Part shown: one piece after another, positions 21,627-36,600 of the stretch
Layout of the letters: each line of letters opens with the position of its first letter
Numbering within the stretch: position 1 is the first letter of the stretch
NCBI GenBank assembly: GCA_039000515.1
Contig: JBCFYV010000100.1
Coordinates: 29,066,421-29,130,420, forward strand
Length of the DNA stretch: 64,000 nucleotides
Reading direction: 5' to 3'
Source of the DNA: Timema cristinae
Taxonomy: Eukaryota; Arthropoda; Insecta; Phasmatodea; Timematidae
Translations under genes and position numbers: made by a program
Notes under the pieces: generated by a model
Told to the model about the DNA's origin: nothing
The model's input: the letters and a program-made list of their open reading frames with translations, nothing else
Databases searched by the model: none

Positions 21627-24600
21627 CTGAAACCAAAAAACATTCACAATTTTAAATGTTAGAAATTTATTCTTTATCATTTATGTCGATAGTGGATTCA
21701 TATGTTCTCTATAAATAGTTTAGCCTATAGTGAAATGGGAATTATTGTAGAATTTGTTAAAATTTTACTGTGAAATGTCTGGTACATCACATAAATTCTC
21801 TTAATGGTTCTTTAGTTGTAGAAAGATATATTTTATAGGTTATTTTTGATGATTTTTAGTTGTTTTGAATTATTAGGTAATCTTATTTAGCTATCATTGT
21901 TTGGTTATTTTTAGGCATTTATATTGAATATAAGCCTAAATATTTATTTTATCCTACAATACATGAATAATAAAAACAAATTAATAGTATGAGAATAAAA
22001 AATATGAACATAAATATTTGTTTACCAGCCTATTTATTGTATTGCAATTCCTTTTCCTCACATTAAGCATTAAAATTATTAATTTTCCCACACAATTTCA
22101 AACTAAGATGATAATGTAGGCTTCAAATGAATTTTTACCTTCTTTACTCGCAATCTTGTAAAATCCACCTTCCTAGCAAGTCACTACTACTAAGATGTAA
22201 AAGTGGTGTTAGGTAGGATAGCTATTACTAAATCAGAAAGGTTAAAGGTTTTTCACTGCAATATATATTTAGTTTCCACTTGATAAGTGTGTGTTTTATT
22301 TATTTTTGTACTTTTATTGCAAGTTTTTATTTATATTTTTACATAATTTTTTTGTAAATTTGAAGTATTATTTAGAAGTTTTTGTGTCATTCTAATGGTC
22401 ATTTTTTGACACACTTTTGGTTTTCAAAATCTGGGAACTGTTAAGCTCATTATGCAGTTGTAATCTCAACTAGCTCTCTTTACTCATGATAGGGGAAAAG
22501 GAATTTTGTGAAATATTCCAACATATTTGCAAACTCAAACGAAAATATATAAATATACAAAGTTTGATGATAATTTATAATTTCACTAAACCTCTTTACA
22601 AACACAAGATTCCTATTATTGCTTTTGAACTGCATAAACATCAAAGAGTTATCCTATTTATTTAAATTTGTCCTTTTAAGGATTTTGAAAAAATTATGTG
22701 GTTATAAACATGTTAAATAAAATTGGGTTTTGTTGTTTGGCTGACTGAAACAGCTTCACACAATCATACATCTTAATAAGGTAATTGTGCCAAATAGTGC
22801 CACTTGGTTGAATTTTATAGTTATTTTATTCACATTGTCTTAGTATCTTTTTGGGTTAAACACATACCTTAATTATGATAACTGAACAAGTATGATGGAA
22901 GGTACAGTTTTATATATAGTATCCACATTTGTTTGGAGGAAGAGTGGGAAACCATTTAGGAAAAAACCACTCTCGGTGACTCAAACCTCAATCTCCCCAT
23001 TGCTGTCAATTCAGTCTAACACATTAGACCATGCAATCAACAATACGAGTATTTTTGTTTAATATAACGATACATTATTTATCTAGTAGAGTGCATGTAT
23101 ACTTTCACTTTATATTGGGTAAAATGTTTTATCAGATCTACCTCTGTGATTGACAACAATAATGTAGGAGCGTTGTTACACATGGCTTACTGTAAAATCT
23201 TGATAGCTACATTTTCTATTAGATAACAGATTAATCAACAAGCCCAACTTAGGTTTAACAAAAGATGTATATTATTGAAGAGAGGGTAATTTAATCTAAA
23301 TTAATGTTGTATAGATGTTATTTTATTATTATTATCATCCCTACCAATGTACTTAAAAATGTTAGGAAAAATCAAGAATGCCCAGTAACACTAGGGGTCA
23401 AATACTTCTGTTAGTGCATTTGGTGTTGGTTACATGGTTATTATGTTGCTACGACACTTGAGGATAAAGTGCCTCTGTCCAAGGCTAAATGTGATAACTT
23501 GGATTAAATGTTATATTTGTGCCGTTTCACTTTAATTTATATTAAACTAACTACAGTACCCCCATAGCTTCTTTGGTGCTGACTGACAGCTTTGAAAAGC
23601 TACCAAACCAAATTATGTATCCCTACGCCGAACCATATGATCTGCAAAAACATGTGTTTAGCAGCTGTCTATTCTGACAGTCAAAATTTAGGTATGTACC
23701 TAAATGTTGACTGTCAGCTGTGAGCTGTCACTCAGCACCAAAGAAGCCATGGGGTTACTGTATATATGCATGATATTTTAAAATCTCAAAATCTTGTGGG
23801 AATAACACTGACTGATGAAAAATTTGATCAGACTTCAGTTTTTTTCTTCTTTAATATATTTTACAAATTGTTGGCCTCTTGGTCTAATGGTCAGTGTTCC
23901 TGGCTACTAATCTAGAGGTTCTTAGTTCAATTCTCGGGGCTACCATAGGTATTTTTCCCAATGAGAAATTGTTCCTATATTCACCGTGGTTTGGTTAGTT
24001 AGGTTAGGTTAGGTTAGGTTTAAGACTTCAAGTGGCACCACATAATCATCATCCTTTCATCAAGGACCTACCTTATGCCCCAACCCAAATGGGTTTCATA
24101 TCCACCAGTAGGCCAGGACTGTCAAACCAACAAAAACCCCGGTGGCATTGACTCGTTCCTGAAGATGGTATTCATATACCAAAACATGAATAACTGGTCT
24201 TAACCCAACTTTGACCCCCAAGGAGCATGGGATTATTTATTTAAAAAACACTTTGAAATGACATAATGGTCTATATAAAAATAAGAAATTAAATTTTCCG
24301 ATTCAAAAATTTGTATATTTCATAATGAATGATTTAGCTATTCTTTTTATTTTACTCTTTGACTTTTATATTTAAACTTTTGTCTAATTACGACTTATTT
24401 ACTATCAATATTTATTGTTTATAATGTATTGCATTTTATTTTACTTGTAACATTCAAATATACCATATTATTATTGTTTGTGACATGCCGTAAAGCTACA
24501 TTTTGTGTTTAATTAAAATATCTTCATAAATACTTTTCAACTTTTTGTATTTATTATTTTTGAACATTTTTATTTAAAATTCAACATTTTCAATTCTTAA

Positions 24601-27600
24601 AATTTCTATGTTAGTCACTTCTTATGCACATTTTAGTATTTTGTTTATTTAAAATATTTACTTATAGTGTATCAAAAATATTTTTTTATCTAACATTTTA
24701 TATTTTAATTCTAAAAAGATCTCAACACTAGTCAATCTTTTTACTATACTTTAATTTTTTTTTAATCTATTTATAAATTGTTATGGCACTCTCACTGATA
24801 TGTTTCACTTTTTACATTAAAAATTACTAGTAGGCCTATATCAGTTTCAAGTCTTATTATTTTTGTATTGTAAAACTCTTTATTTAAATTATTATTTTAG
24901 AATGTTTTTTAAAATGTTTACATCTTTTTAGTTAGTATTTTGAAAGTCCTTCAAATATATTTTTAACTATAGGATATAATTCCTAGATATCCCAAACATG
25001 TATTCCTGAAATTTCAATTTAATAATGCTATTTAGCACAGCCACTTTATACATTGCCTATAATTTAAATTGACCTGATACAGAATAAGCCACCAAAAATC
25101 ATAAACAGGCTTGATTTAAACAATAATAATAATCTAAAGTCTAATCTTTGATAACTAATCCATTATTTTTTTAAATGTGTTGAGTGTGAATTATCAGAAA
25201 TATATAACATTTATGTTATTTCTACAGCTATTCATAAGAAAAAAGTAGGATTTTATTTTACAAATCTATGATAAAAAAGAACAATGCATATGATAACTCT
25301 AGCCAAAATGTATTATGAAATAACAAACCTTTTCAAGTAGGCCTATTACTATAACAATAAGTCATTATAATTAACTGCCTTAAAATTAGATTGTCATAAT
25401 ATGTATCCAATCAAACCACAGATTTTTAACTTTAAAATTAGGAAAAAAGATAGTGTTACCTCTGGGAAATGTAGATGTCTTTTCTTTATGATGACATAAA
25501 TGGCCCAAATGGGAAATTGAGCCACTCCAAATGCAAGTAACACCCATGCAGCAGCTGTGAGGATGAGGTTACATTATTAGAATTTTCTAAACTTACAATA
25601 ACTAACAGCTTTGCTTTAGAGGTAGTGTGCCTTAATATGACCTTAAAGGTCAGGTGTCAGGTCAACTGGCTGAATGAGAATTGACTTTTTCATAAAATAT
25701 GATTCCTATACCCTTTCCGAGCCTATGAAGATACGTCCTTAAAACTAACCCTTATCCTGTTAACTTACATTAGATATAACTAACACTTAAGTGGAAATCC
25801 TCCTACTAATTAAAAAAAAACAGTATTTTTGGTTTTTTTTATCCACCAAGCCTAAGATCAAGCTAGACAAGATTATTCTGTGAATCTGTACTGAGACAGG
25901 TATCCCTGGTACCTGGGTATCTTCTTTCATCTTTTAATAGCTTCATCATTTCTAGATATCTATTAGCGTTCCAAACCTATTTTTCTTTTCCCCTCTATCT
26001 TCCCCTCCATGCTCATCTTTACTAAACAGTCCCTACATAGTATGTGGCTCAACTAAGATATTTATCTCTTCCTTACTATACCTATTAGGCTCCTTTTCTA
26101 CCCTCCTTAACACCTCATTCCTCAAATGTCTATCCAGTTCACCTTCTCCACTCTCCTTCTCATCCACCTTTCAAAACCCTCAAAATACCCTTGTTACCTT
26201 GTTCTTATTGTCCACACAACCTTAACTCAATCGAGATTCTTCCTACTGTCAGAAATCCCCTCAATCTTTTATAATGCTCCCTTTACCATGGGTATCCTGA
26301 TTTTAACTTCCTATGTACATTTTTCATTCCAAGTCATCAAACTTCCAAATATTTGAACGACCTTACTTGTTCTAGTTTCTTCCCTTCAATCGCTCTATTA
26401 ACATTGCCTTCTTCCTTTTCAGCTCTCGTCACTTTCATCTTACCAATGTTTACCTTCATTCAAAATACCTTTCCCACTCTTATAATATCATCCATCATGT
26501 CCCACAGTTATTCTTCAGAGTCTACTAACACCACTTGATCGTCCGCATACTTAATGGTCTTTAGTTGTCCTCCGCCAACTGCAATGCCTTTATAGAGCCT
26601 TCTTCATCAAATTTTCAGTTTATATATTGATTAGTGACATACAACATCTCTGTTGCACCCCCCTTTCCAATGTTCAGCTCTTCCAGTTCATCTTCCTATA
26701 CTCTCAACGCCACTTTATGGACAAGTTTATCAGAGCAATTTTAAAAAGTCAATTTATTGAACTATCCATTGGTTCCAAATAAATTGTTTTTTTAATCACA
26801 TTGAGATTGATCTCAATATGGAGTTTCTTAAAACAAAATCTTGGTTTTATTTTGCAGTACCGTACTTAAACTATAATTATTTTATAGCTAACAGTGTTAG
26901 AAATGAAATTTTTGTCAGTAACTGACTACTTTTTCAATCTCTACAGATAAAATATTATATTGATCCTTATCTATTTACACATGTGTGCTTAGATGAGCTA
27001 ATGTATACATTTTTTGACTGATACTGTATGCTTATCAAACTAAATGTGTGTATTTGTTTATATTATGTAAAGAAATCTATACAATTACAGTAAGTTCTTA
27101 AGTTTTATTATTTTTGTATTCTTCTAGGCTCATAGAATACAACATTCAATCAGAAAACGTCGACTGAAAATTATATTGGGGTGTGTAACATTAACATATC
27201 AAGAATGTAAAACTCTGGTATACCCTATTATGTTTATTATTAACTGACCACATTTAACATTTTAGAATATCAACCCCACTCTCCCTTACCGGCACAAACC
27301 TATATATTTATAATGAAAACACATTGATATATTACATTAAATTTCTATTACAAACACGCACAAACCCCCTTGCTCCTCTAACAAAATTAGTGTCTACGCT
27401 TTCAGGCATAACATTTTTGTTGTGAAACAATAAAAGCTTTACTCACTTCTATCAGAGTGCAATTATGTTTCATTTCGTTTCAAATTCGGGCCACCGTTTT
27501 TTAAAGAAACAAATCTCTTTGTACTTACCGTAAGAAGAGTCTGGGTATATATATTCTCCATATTTGAGGGGTTCCATCTGTACTAGGAAGTAGATAAGCA

Positions 27601-30600
27601 CAATGAACAGGATGATGGGAGTAATCAATCCCCAGCACAGCCTCCAGTAGAATCCCACTTTGCTACCTTGCATGAACTCCAAGTCATGACAGAAGTTGTT
27701 TAAGCCTGTAACATTGGTTTCACGGACGGATCAGTGATGTGGTAAGTACGAACCTAGCAGCAATAAAGTATTTTATATTAATGTTATTTAATTTATCATT
27801 TTTTTTTTATTATTTAATATCGCTAATCTGATTTTAAGGTCAATATTTGTTCATTAAACTAATATGAATCATAAGCGTAAGCAGGGTGGGTCTGATGTGT
27901 GAGGCAAGGTCACAGTTGGAAGACGAAGGGGGTTAAATTAACACACCCTCTTCCATCTATTGAGAATTTGTTTGAATTTTTTTTTTAAACAATTACAAAA
28001 AATAAAAAAACCAGAAAAAAAAACCAAAATTGTATTTTACAAAAGTATTCTTTGAAAAACAAACGGTATAAATTAAACAATCCATCAGCCAGTCCAGGAA
28101 CAGTATCTTAAGCCTACATTATCCACTACCCCATGGAATATACATTGATGTGGTTTTAAAAAAATATTAGATAGTGAGTACTCAATATCACTCCAACTTT
28201 TCCTCTTTTTTTTTTCTTTGTAGCTAATGGGGGTGCCACAGCACCTACACTTCGCATGTTTATGATGATAATGATAATGATAATTGTTAGGCATAAAGAT
28301 CTCAGTTAAAAAAATATATCTTTTACAAATTAAAATCCACCTGATGTTTCCTAGAGTGTCAATATACATAACAAAATGAATTATGTTCAATTACAACTTT
28401 TTGCCTCTAGGACAGGAGGAGGGAGGAAGAGGCGAGAACTCAGCCCCCTTGCCCATCAATATATTAAACACCAATAGCTAGGGCACTATTTCTCTTAGAA
28501 CTATACCACTATTAGTTGTGTGGGGGTGAAATGAGTATAATTCACAAATATCACACTGAGGCGCCGACACTAAAATGTAGACTTGAAAAATACTTTTAAA
28601 ATACGGGTACTGGTACTTAAAAATAGTTGATAGATACATACCATAAATCCAATGAACACCCATAACCTCAATAACTGCGAGGACAAACACAACAAATGTC
28701 ACCCCATAGAAATCCACGAGATTGAGGATGTATTGGCCACCCTGAAATTTTGAAAAAACAAAACTCATTTAATAACATTTAAAACTTTATAGTAATACTA
28801 ATAATGTAACATAACAAACAGTAAACAAAAATAGTTTTTTCTAACAATTATTTTTGAAAATATACTTTGAATTTGCTGTCCACATATATCTCTACAGAGC
28901 AATGGTGGTAGCAGGTAGCATTGTCACCCTGGAATAAATTTGCCCCACATCACGATATATTTCAAATCCTCTGATATTATATAATAAAATGAAACTGAAA
29001 GATGGTCTTAAATCAAACTTAAAACTACTTCTAGATGCATTCCATTTGCAAAAAAATTTCTGGAGAAAGCCACTTCAAATAGCTTCTAGAGGCATCCAAA
29101 TATCGAAAAAAATAAGGTTTTCTCTAAATAGCTTTAAGGGGAATCCAATTTTTTTTAAAAGTGTATAGTGGATGGCCACTTTAACTAGCTTCCAGAGTTT
29201 TTTTTTTAATTTAAGGCATAGCTTTTAGAGGTATTCAATTTTCAAAAATTTTCCCAAGGAGAACAACTCCAAATAGCTTCTAATATCATCAACATTTTTG
29301 GAGAAGACTGCTCCAAATAAATTATAAAAAGTAATCTAATTTTCAAAAACTGGAGTGGGGAACATCCAATTTTCAAAACATCGGGGGCAAACTATAGGTC
29401 CCTAAACACTCTTTTTTTTAAATTATTTTGCTTGACCCTTCTACACAAATAATGTTACATTATGCTATCACTGGTGGAGAGTGTTTTTCTTCTTTATGCC
29501 ATAATATAAACTTCCACTGAGTGAAACATATAATATGATTGATCATCCTAACTGTGTTAAACTGAAAGAACAATCTAATATATAGGACGAACATCATTGG
29601 AAAGCCCCCCAAATATATGCTAATGTTAACCAAACACTTGCAAAATTAAAAGGTGTACAATGCCCCTTACATTTATTGAAAGCAGCCTAATAAAACATAT
29701 TTAGTTATAAACAAACAGTTATTGCACATTAGTGTGATGCTGTACTCACTGGTGTGGCGTATATCAGCCCGATAAGAAAACAGATGCAACAGACAACACT
29801 GGTCACCATCCAGTGCTTTAAGTGTGGAAATTGGTCGCAGATTATGGTGATGATGGAACTCACTAAGGCTACAGCACTGCCAACTCCCAGTGTGAACAAC
29901 ATGAGGAAGAAGAGAACTGCAAACAACTGAACATAGTGGAATACGTTAGTATGGTCACTATCGGTGCTTAATCATATTTACATAGTGTATTATAAGTGAA
30001 ATTATGTACTTTGTTGCATCGTGAAGGATATTGTACTGGTCGCAAGCGATCTGATTCGACCTTGGTGAAATTTTCCTTCTATTTTTACTAACGAACCACC
30101 TCCCTACTACATACTTTTACCGACTTTTTTTTATGATAGTTTTGCATTATTGTGGAAACTGCTGCGAACTCTTTAACTAATCCTATATAATTTGGTTTTA
30201 TATTCACTAAAACCTATTATGTTTAATTTCTGATTTTATAGATGTTTATTTTTAATTTAGATTTAATCTAAAAGAAACCCTGTTTTGAGCCTATTTTTAG
30301 TTGCTAAGTGTATTAATTAAATGGGTTTTTTTTATTGTAAAATGGTTTCTATTTCCATCCTTGAATAAGCTTCTTGTTATTTTCAGAAAATTGAAAAAAT
30401 GACACCTGATCACGGGAATCAACCCGTGTTCAGGTGTCATTTTTCAATTTTTAGAATATGATATCCAGATGGAGTAATCCTCACTATAAAGCATAAATAA
30501 TAGCTTCGGCTATTTGATTCTTGTTATTTGTTTTGTTTTTTATTGAAATTTTTTGGGCCAATACTCAATATTTTCTGATTGTTCCGCCACTTTTGTTATT

Positions 30601-33600
30601 CATCTGTTATTTATGCAAGAGGGTGTGGTGGTTGGGAGTTAAGAACTTTGTCAATGGTTTATTTGTCCATTCCTATGTTTCCTTTCATTCATAATTTAAT
30701 ATATTTAGCCAAATAGTGGTAAATCCCTTTGCTGTAGGAATTTTAATTTGTATTTTTCTCTTAGGAGTTGTTACTTCTTATTTTAATCATCCTTCTTTAA
30801 GAAATCAGTAAATAATTAGTGAAAATAGAAGTAAAATTATAAGTTGCAATCAGATCGTGGTGGCAACCAAAAGTATGTGCATTCCGTTTGTCAGAATGTG
30901 CTCCGTATATTTTATATAATCTTGAATAGATATTAAGATAGCACTCAGATAAGTGCTAAGTTTTACTTTAACACTTTAAAGTCTTAGAAGTATAGTACCA
31001 CATAATATATAAGTGAAATACAAACAGTGGAATAAGTTATGAATTTTAGTTTTATTTAATTAAAGGAATATTATTGCACCTATTGTAATTTTGTGGTTCA
31101 GTGCAACAACTTTAAAAGATAGAATAGGAACCATTTCCAAAATATTTACTATGAGCTTAGAATGCAGAACTTCTTTTATATTAATTTATTCATAAATTAT
31201 GTACTTATTTTAAGATATAATATATTGGATAAAGCTATAGTAAAATCTACACTGGTAGGGATAATAAGATAGTGATATTTTTACTTTGTGTCTGACACAG
31301 GATGATAGAATTCAAATTTTATTGAGTACACTGGAGCTTTTTTTTTTTTTTTTTTCAATTTGGAGTTCCCTAGCACTTGTCCAAGTGAATGCTGGTGTAT
31401 TTCCTTAAAACTCACTTATCCTATTTCCTTGGTTAATGGAAGTTAAATAACCCCGAGAGACAGCAATATATGTAACAATAAGAATATCCGCATATCATCC
31501 CCGTTGATGTATCGAGATTGGTAAATCACCTGAGGCACTGTATCAAACTTGGCGATAGCATCCGGGTAAGATATGAAAGCAAGTCCTGTGCCACCCCCTC
31601 CGACGACATCTTTAATGTCGTCCACTCCCAACTCGTGGGCTAAGTTTCCGAGGATGGCGAATATTGTGCACCCAGCCATCAGACTCGTGAAAGTGTCTAA
31701 CGTAGTGACTATCAGAGCATCTCTGTTAACATAAACCAAAATTTATATTATCTGTGTGAGAGTAGCGCCTGAGACCATGCGGCAACCAAAGCGGGTTAGC
31801 CACATGTTGTTAGCTACCCCTCATGGTCTAAGATCGAGCCAAAAGTTCCTAGAGTCTGATTGCACTGCACTCATTAGAGCAGCTGATCCTACAAGGAGGA
31901 AATTAACTTGTCACCAGCTTCATGCAGAGCATGAGCACAGGGGCCTCCGCCAGCTTGAAGGGGTTGCTGAGATTAAGAGAAAATCTATTTCATTTGTTAA
32001 TGCTAAATAAAATTATAAAGTACTCTACAGTAAATTATTAATATTCTATACATAAGGAAAGGGTGTATCATCATAACATGATTATGTGTACAATAATGTA
32101 GAGCTGATTAACATTATAGGAAGTGCTCAAAATGGACCCCTTTCGGTCAAAATGCAAGCATTGCAATGCAATACGACACGACAAACTGCAGGCTTGCATT
32201 CTGGCTGAAGGCGGCCAATGTTAAGCAACTCCACATTACCAGGGGTAGAGACAGACATGACTATAACTTGTAAACAAGATCAAATAGAACACATGTTTAT
32301 GTGAACTTTTTTCGTTGTTTTTGTGTCTCCTGTACATCGTGACGCGGATCTCACATTTTACGGTACACATTATAAAGTCTGTATAGCGTCACAAACCGTA
32401 ATTTTATATAATGATGGTTTTATATATATAATATATATACGGTTTGTGTATATGTATGTTCCCTTTGAAAATATTAGTAGGGGCCTCACAGTATCTGTGG
32501 TCAGAGCCTGCATTTTCCAAAATCTTAATCCATCCCTAGTTCATGGGTAATGTTTTAGCAATAATTGATTAAATGTACCTGTGAATATTCTCATTGAAGT
32601 TATTGTAGGAAGAGTACATGATGAGGGAACCAAACCCAACGTTCAGGGAGAAGAACGCTTGGGTCACTGCCGCATACCATACCTGAAATACAAAAATAAA
32701 AATATATTTAAACATATTTCAGTAGCAATACTACCTATCACCTTTCAATGAGTGAACAATCACATCTTAGAGGAAACAGGATGAGGAGTATGACGTAATA
32801 AAACACAACATAATTAACAAAAATAAATGAAAAACTTGATAGCAGCATAAAACCATGCACTCAGTTTGTCTGCGTTAGCACAGCTTTCAGTTCCTTTGAC
32901 CCTGAGGGATTTGATGCTCCGAATCCCTGTCGTGCGCATTGGTAAATATTGTTCATACATATATTAGGTGAATACCGGAGAAGCTTCTCTTAGTTAACAC
33001 CCTTATTGTCATTAGTTACCCTTGTTCTAAACATATCATTACAAAAAGAACACCCAGGCTGACCCTAGATCAGGAATCAAACTCAAATTTTATAGCCAGA
33101 ATCGAGTAGTCAAGTCCAATAAAACATTATTTTTAAATTATTTTTTTTTTAGGTAGTGTGGGTGTTGGTGGATTTATATAATTTTGTTTCCCTAGGCGTT
33201 ACACAGATATTGCCCACCTCTTTCCCCCAATCCGGTAACCCCTTTTAGACACCCACACCTTCAGTCACTTCACGTGCCCCCCCCCCCTCCCCCCTAAGAC
33301 TCCCGTCCTGTGTAAACTATAGAACACTATAAGAGACTTATGGTATAATATATCCCTACATGTAGCCTACCCATACCCTTGACTTTTACTGTAATGATCA
33401 CTAAAAAAAACTCAAACTTAATATTTCGTTGTTCAGCTAATTTTCAGCCTCCGGCTTTTATTTTGATATTATTTATTTAAATATTGGTCTAGCCCCTCCC
33501 CAACCTTCTACGCCACTGAAAACTTCGCCTCTAAATGTGTGGCACCACGTACCGTATAATGAGAGTAAACTTGAACCATATTTAAGTTATTTAAGATCAA

Positions 33601-36600
33601 TTTTCATGGGAGGACTTTTTGATCATCCTCTAAGTTATTTAAGAGCGAGTTCGTGGGAACACTCACGTTGGGGTTGAGGAGCTCCTCCCACTGGGTGTGA
33701 TGAAGAAGAGGACCCCTTTCCCCGCCCCTTCCAACGTACACCCTTAATGAGCAAGGTGATCATGATGACGTAAGGGAAGAGCGCGAGGAAATATGATGCC
33801 TTGCCCGAACTCTTCACACCCCTGACACAGACGAGGAAGACGCAGATCCAGGAGAAGATCAGACAAGGGTCAGTCGCCATTCGGGAGGGCCGATACCATC
33901 GTGGATAGTATCCGGCTCTCGCAGGACTATATTTCTAAACACACCCATACAGTATCTAGTATCCATTCACGACAATTTCGATCTTTTTATGAGAGTTGAA
34001 AATATATAGTAAGAACTCAGATTAAATGTTAATATAATCTAGTCTTATTTTCCAGTTAGTATAGCTCGGGGTTCACTGTTCAGATCCCGACTGTTAAGCC
34101 CCGTCCACAAACTCCGTATCCATAAGGTGCTTAGTACTCCCTAAGAGATCGACTTCACATTAACAGATTAATCTGCGTACAGCATCCTTATCTATAAGCG
34201 TTTACCACTCCGTAGAAATTGACTCAACTCTTTTCTAAGGACTAGTTGATACGGACTGCTAAGGACTACCAAAACACAGCAAAGTAATATATGTGTTCAT
34301 GTCAAAATAAAAGTATAAATGACAACGAAAGGGTCTGTTGCTATGGAAACAAGTATAAAATTAAATGATAGTTTTATGAAAGAAGCTATTACAAACTGTT
34401 TTCTGAGAAATACCAACATTTATTTAGCACCACGTCTTGCTACTCCTTCGGGTTGTGCGCTTATGTACTAATTAAACTAATGATTTTATGGGGAGGAAGG
34501 CTATTTTATAAGAAGTGTATCTGTATTTACGTTGAGGTAGAGTGGAAAACAATTTTTGAAAAAAAAAATCAGTATACCCAATCGGGATTCGAACCTTGAT
34601 CTCTCCATCATCGGTAGGCTAGTCTACTGCAAGGTTAGCATCATAGACCATGCGGCCACCAAAGCGGGTGTCAATATTTAGTACTTTTATTATAATGTCA
34701 TATGTTATAGGTAATTGAAAATATCTCTAAAAAGTGACCACTGTAGATAACATGTTTTGATGTATGAGTATATAAAAATTGTTTGGGTGGTTTATGTGAC
34801 TGTTAAAAAAGGTTTCATCCTAATCATAATCTGGCTGTGCATATGAGGAGTATGAATACATATAACTGTTTAAGTAACTTTTCAAATGACACAGAAAGCC
34901 AAAGTTATCATCAGCCAATTATATTCGCAGAGAAAATGCAGGTGTATTTTACATACTACATTTTATTTGTTTAAAAATCACTATTAGATGGATTTTAAAA
35001 ACTAACAATGCACATTGTTATAGTACTATTTATTTAATTAAGTTGAAATAAATAATAATTTCACTTTTTTAAATAAAATATACAGAGTTGTGTGTTATAA
35101 AACTAAACAGATTATTGGTATTTTCCCTAAATTGTATTGTTTTTTCACTTTAAAGTTCTGCTTGTACCCCAATTTTCTCACGAGTGGATCTATCTGATAG
35201 ATATAAAACGATACTAGTTATATTTTCACCTATTCAAACGTCCAGTCATGTGATCTGCAACTGTCACTTTTTATAAATAATATCAATATTTATAAACAAC
35301 AATAACATTACAGTAAAACGTTATCAATGTTGACCGTAAATGCATGTTTTTATTTTATAAAAAGTGATTCAAATGTAGACTCGTAAAAAAATCAAAGAAT
35401 GGTTAACTTTCCTCATATTTTAATAATTATTTTAACAAATATGTTAAAGACTGAGGTTATTAATGACTTTTTTATTTCCATCCCCACGTCTTACTACCCG
35501 TTCAAGTTATACGCACATATGATAATTACTCTAACGGAGTAGCCTGATAAGGATGAGGAAGGAATCATTTCAGAAGTAATCTACCAGCATTTAATTGGAG
35601 GGAAAGTAGGAAACGATTTAGGAAAAACCACCCTTAGTAGGCCCGACCGGCATTCGAACCCCAATCTCTCCTTCATTAGTGGCTAGTCTAACGCGAGAGT
35701 GACGCCTTAGACCGTTCGGCCACTGAAGTGGGTAGCGATATACTATTTCGGTAAGGTAACTGAGAGTAGATTGACACACATTAGATTGGAGAGAGGATGG
35801 TAAAATCACACTGATAAATCACATTGGATAAATTATCCTTAGTGCGCTCAGCTAAGATTCGAGCCTCGGCCTACCTATCACTGGTGATCCATCCATTACA
35901 AAAATATCACCCTAGATCGTGTGGCCACCAATCAGGTTTCTACAGGTTATCCCAAAGATTAACTGTTTAGTAAAGTAACAGTACCTCAAAGCAGTCATTC
36001 CTATAACAGATGTTGGAAATATCCCCCACGGGCCTGAAGACATGCCTGGACACGTCTTTTCATGTGATATCATATGAATATATTTGTCCAGACATGTCTT
36101 CAAGCCCGTGGGGGACATTTCCAACATCTTTTATAGGAGTGATTGCTTTGAGGTACGTGTTACCTTACTACACAGTAACTTTTGAGACACCTTGTACTCT
36201 CTAGTGAAAAGGAATAATACTATTTTTTACTATAGCTTATATTTTAATTACCATATATTTTTTTAAACCTTTTTCAATTTACAGTTTGTAAATTTTCGTT
36301 ATATCACTTTTCTCAATCCTTACACTATTGGTCTAACTATTTTTTAATGTTTTAATATTTTTATGATCCAATAACACTTCTTTTCAAGGCTTATCTTATA
36401 TAACGCTCCTTGCATACACATATTTTTATAATATTTTCTAAAATGTGGTTTTACAGGGCCAGATACTATTTTGCTATGGCTGGGAAGTGAACCTGGGACA
36501 CCTAAGATCTGTAAACTGACTCTCTACGTAAAGAAATCGTAGAATGATACATATAGTCTATGTTAAAGAGGGGACGCTCGAATCCTATCGTATTCACGAG

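Noticed and set aside
32100..32240. Patch with CTCAAAATGGACCCCTTTCG that resembles the end of a mariner-type element
   Set aside because: No matching inverted end or target duplication was found, so it is not listed as an element.
33635..33880. A stand-alone small protein reading through the exon 5 donor (serine-rich end)
   Set aside because: The serine-rich end is an out-of-frame reading after the second homopolymer loss; the other frame gives the conserved SLC6 sequence and a GTGAGT donor.
35912..36204. Two similar ORFs on opposite strands
   Set aside because: Mirror images of one palindromic foldback element, not genes.
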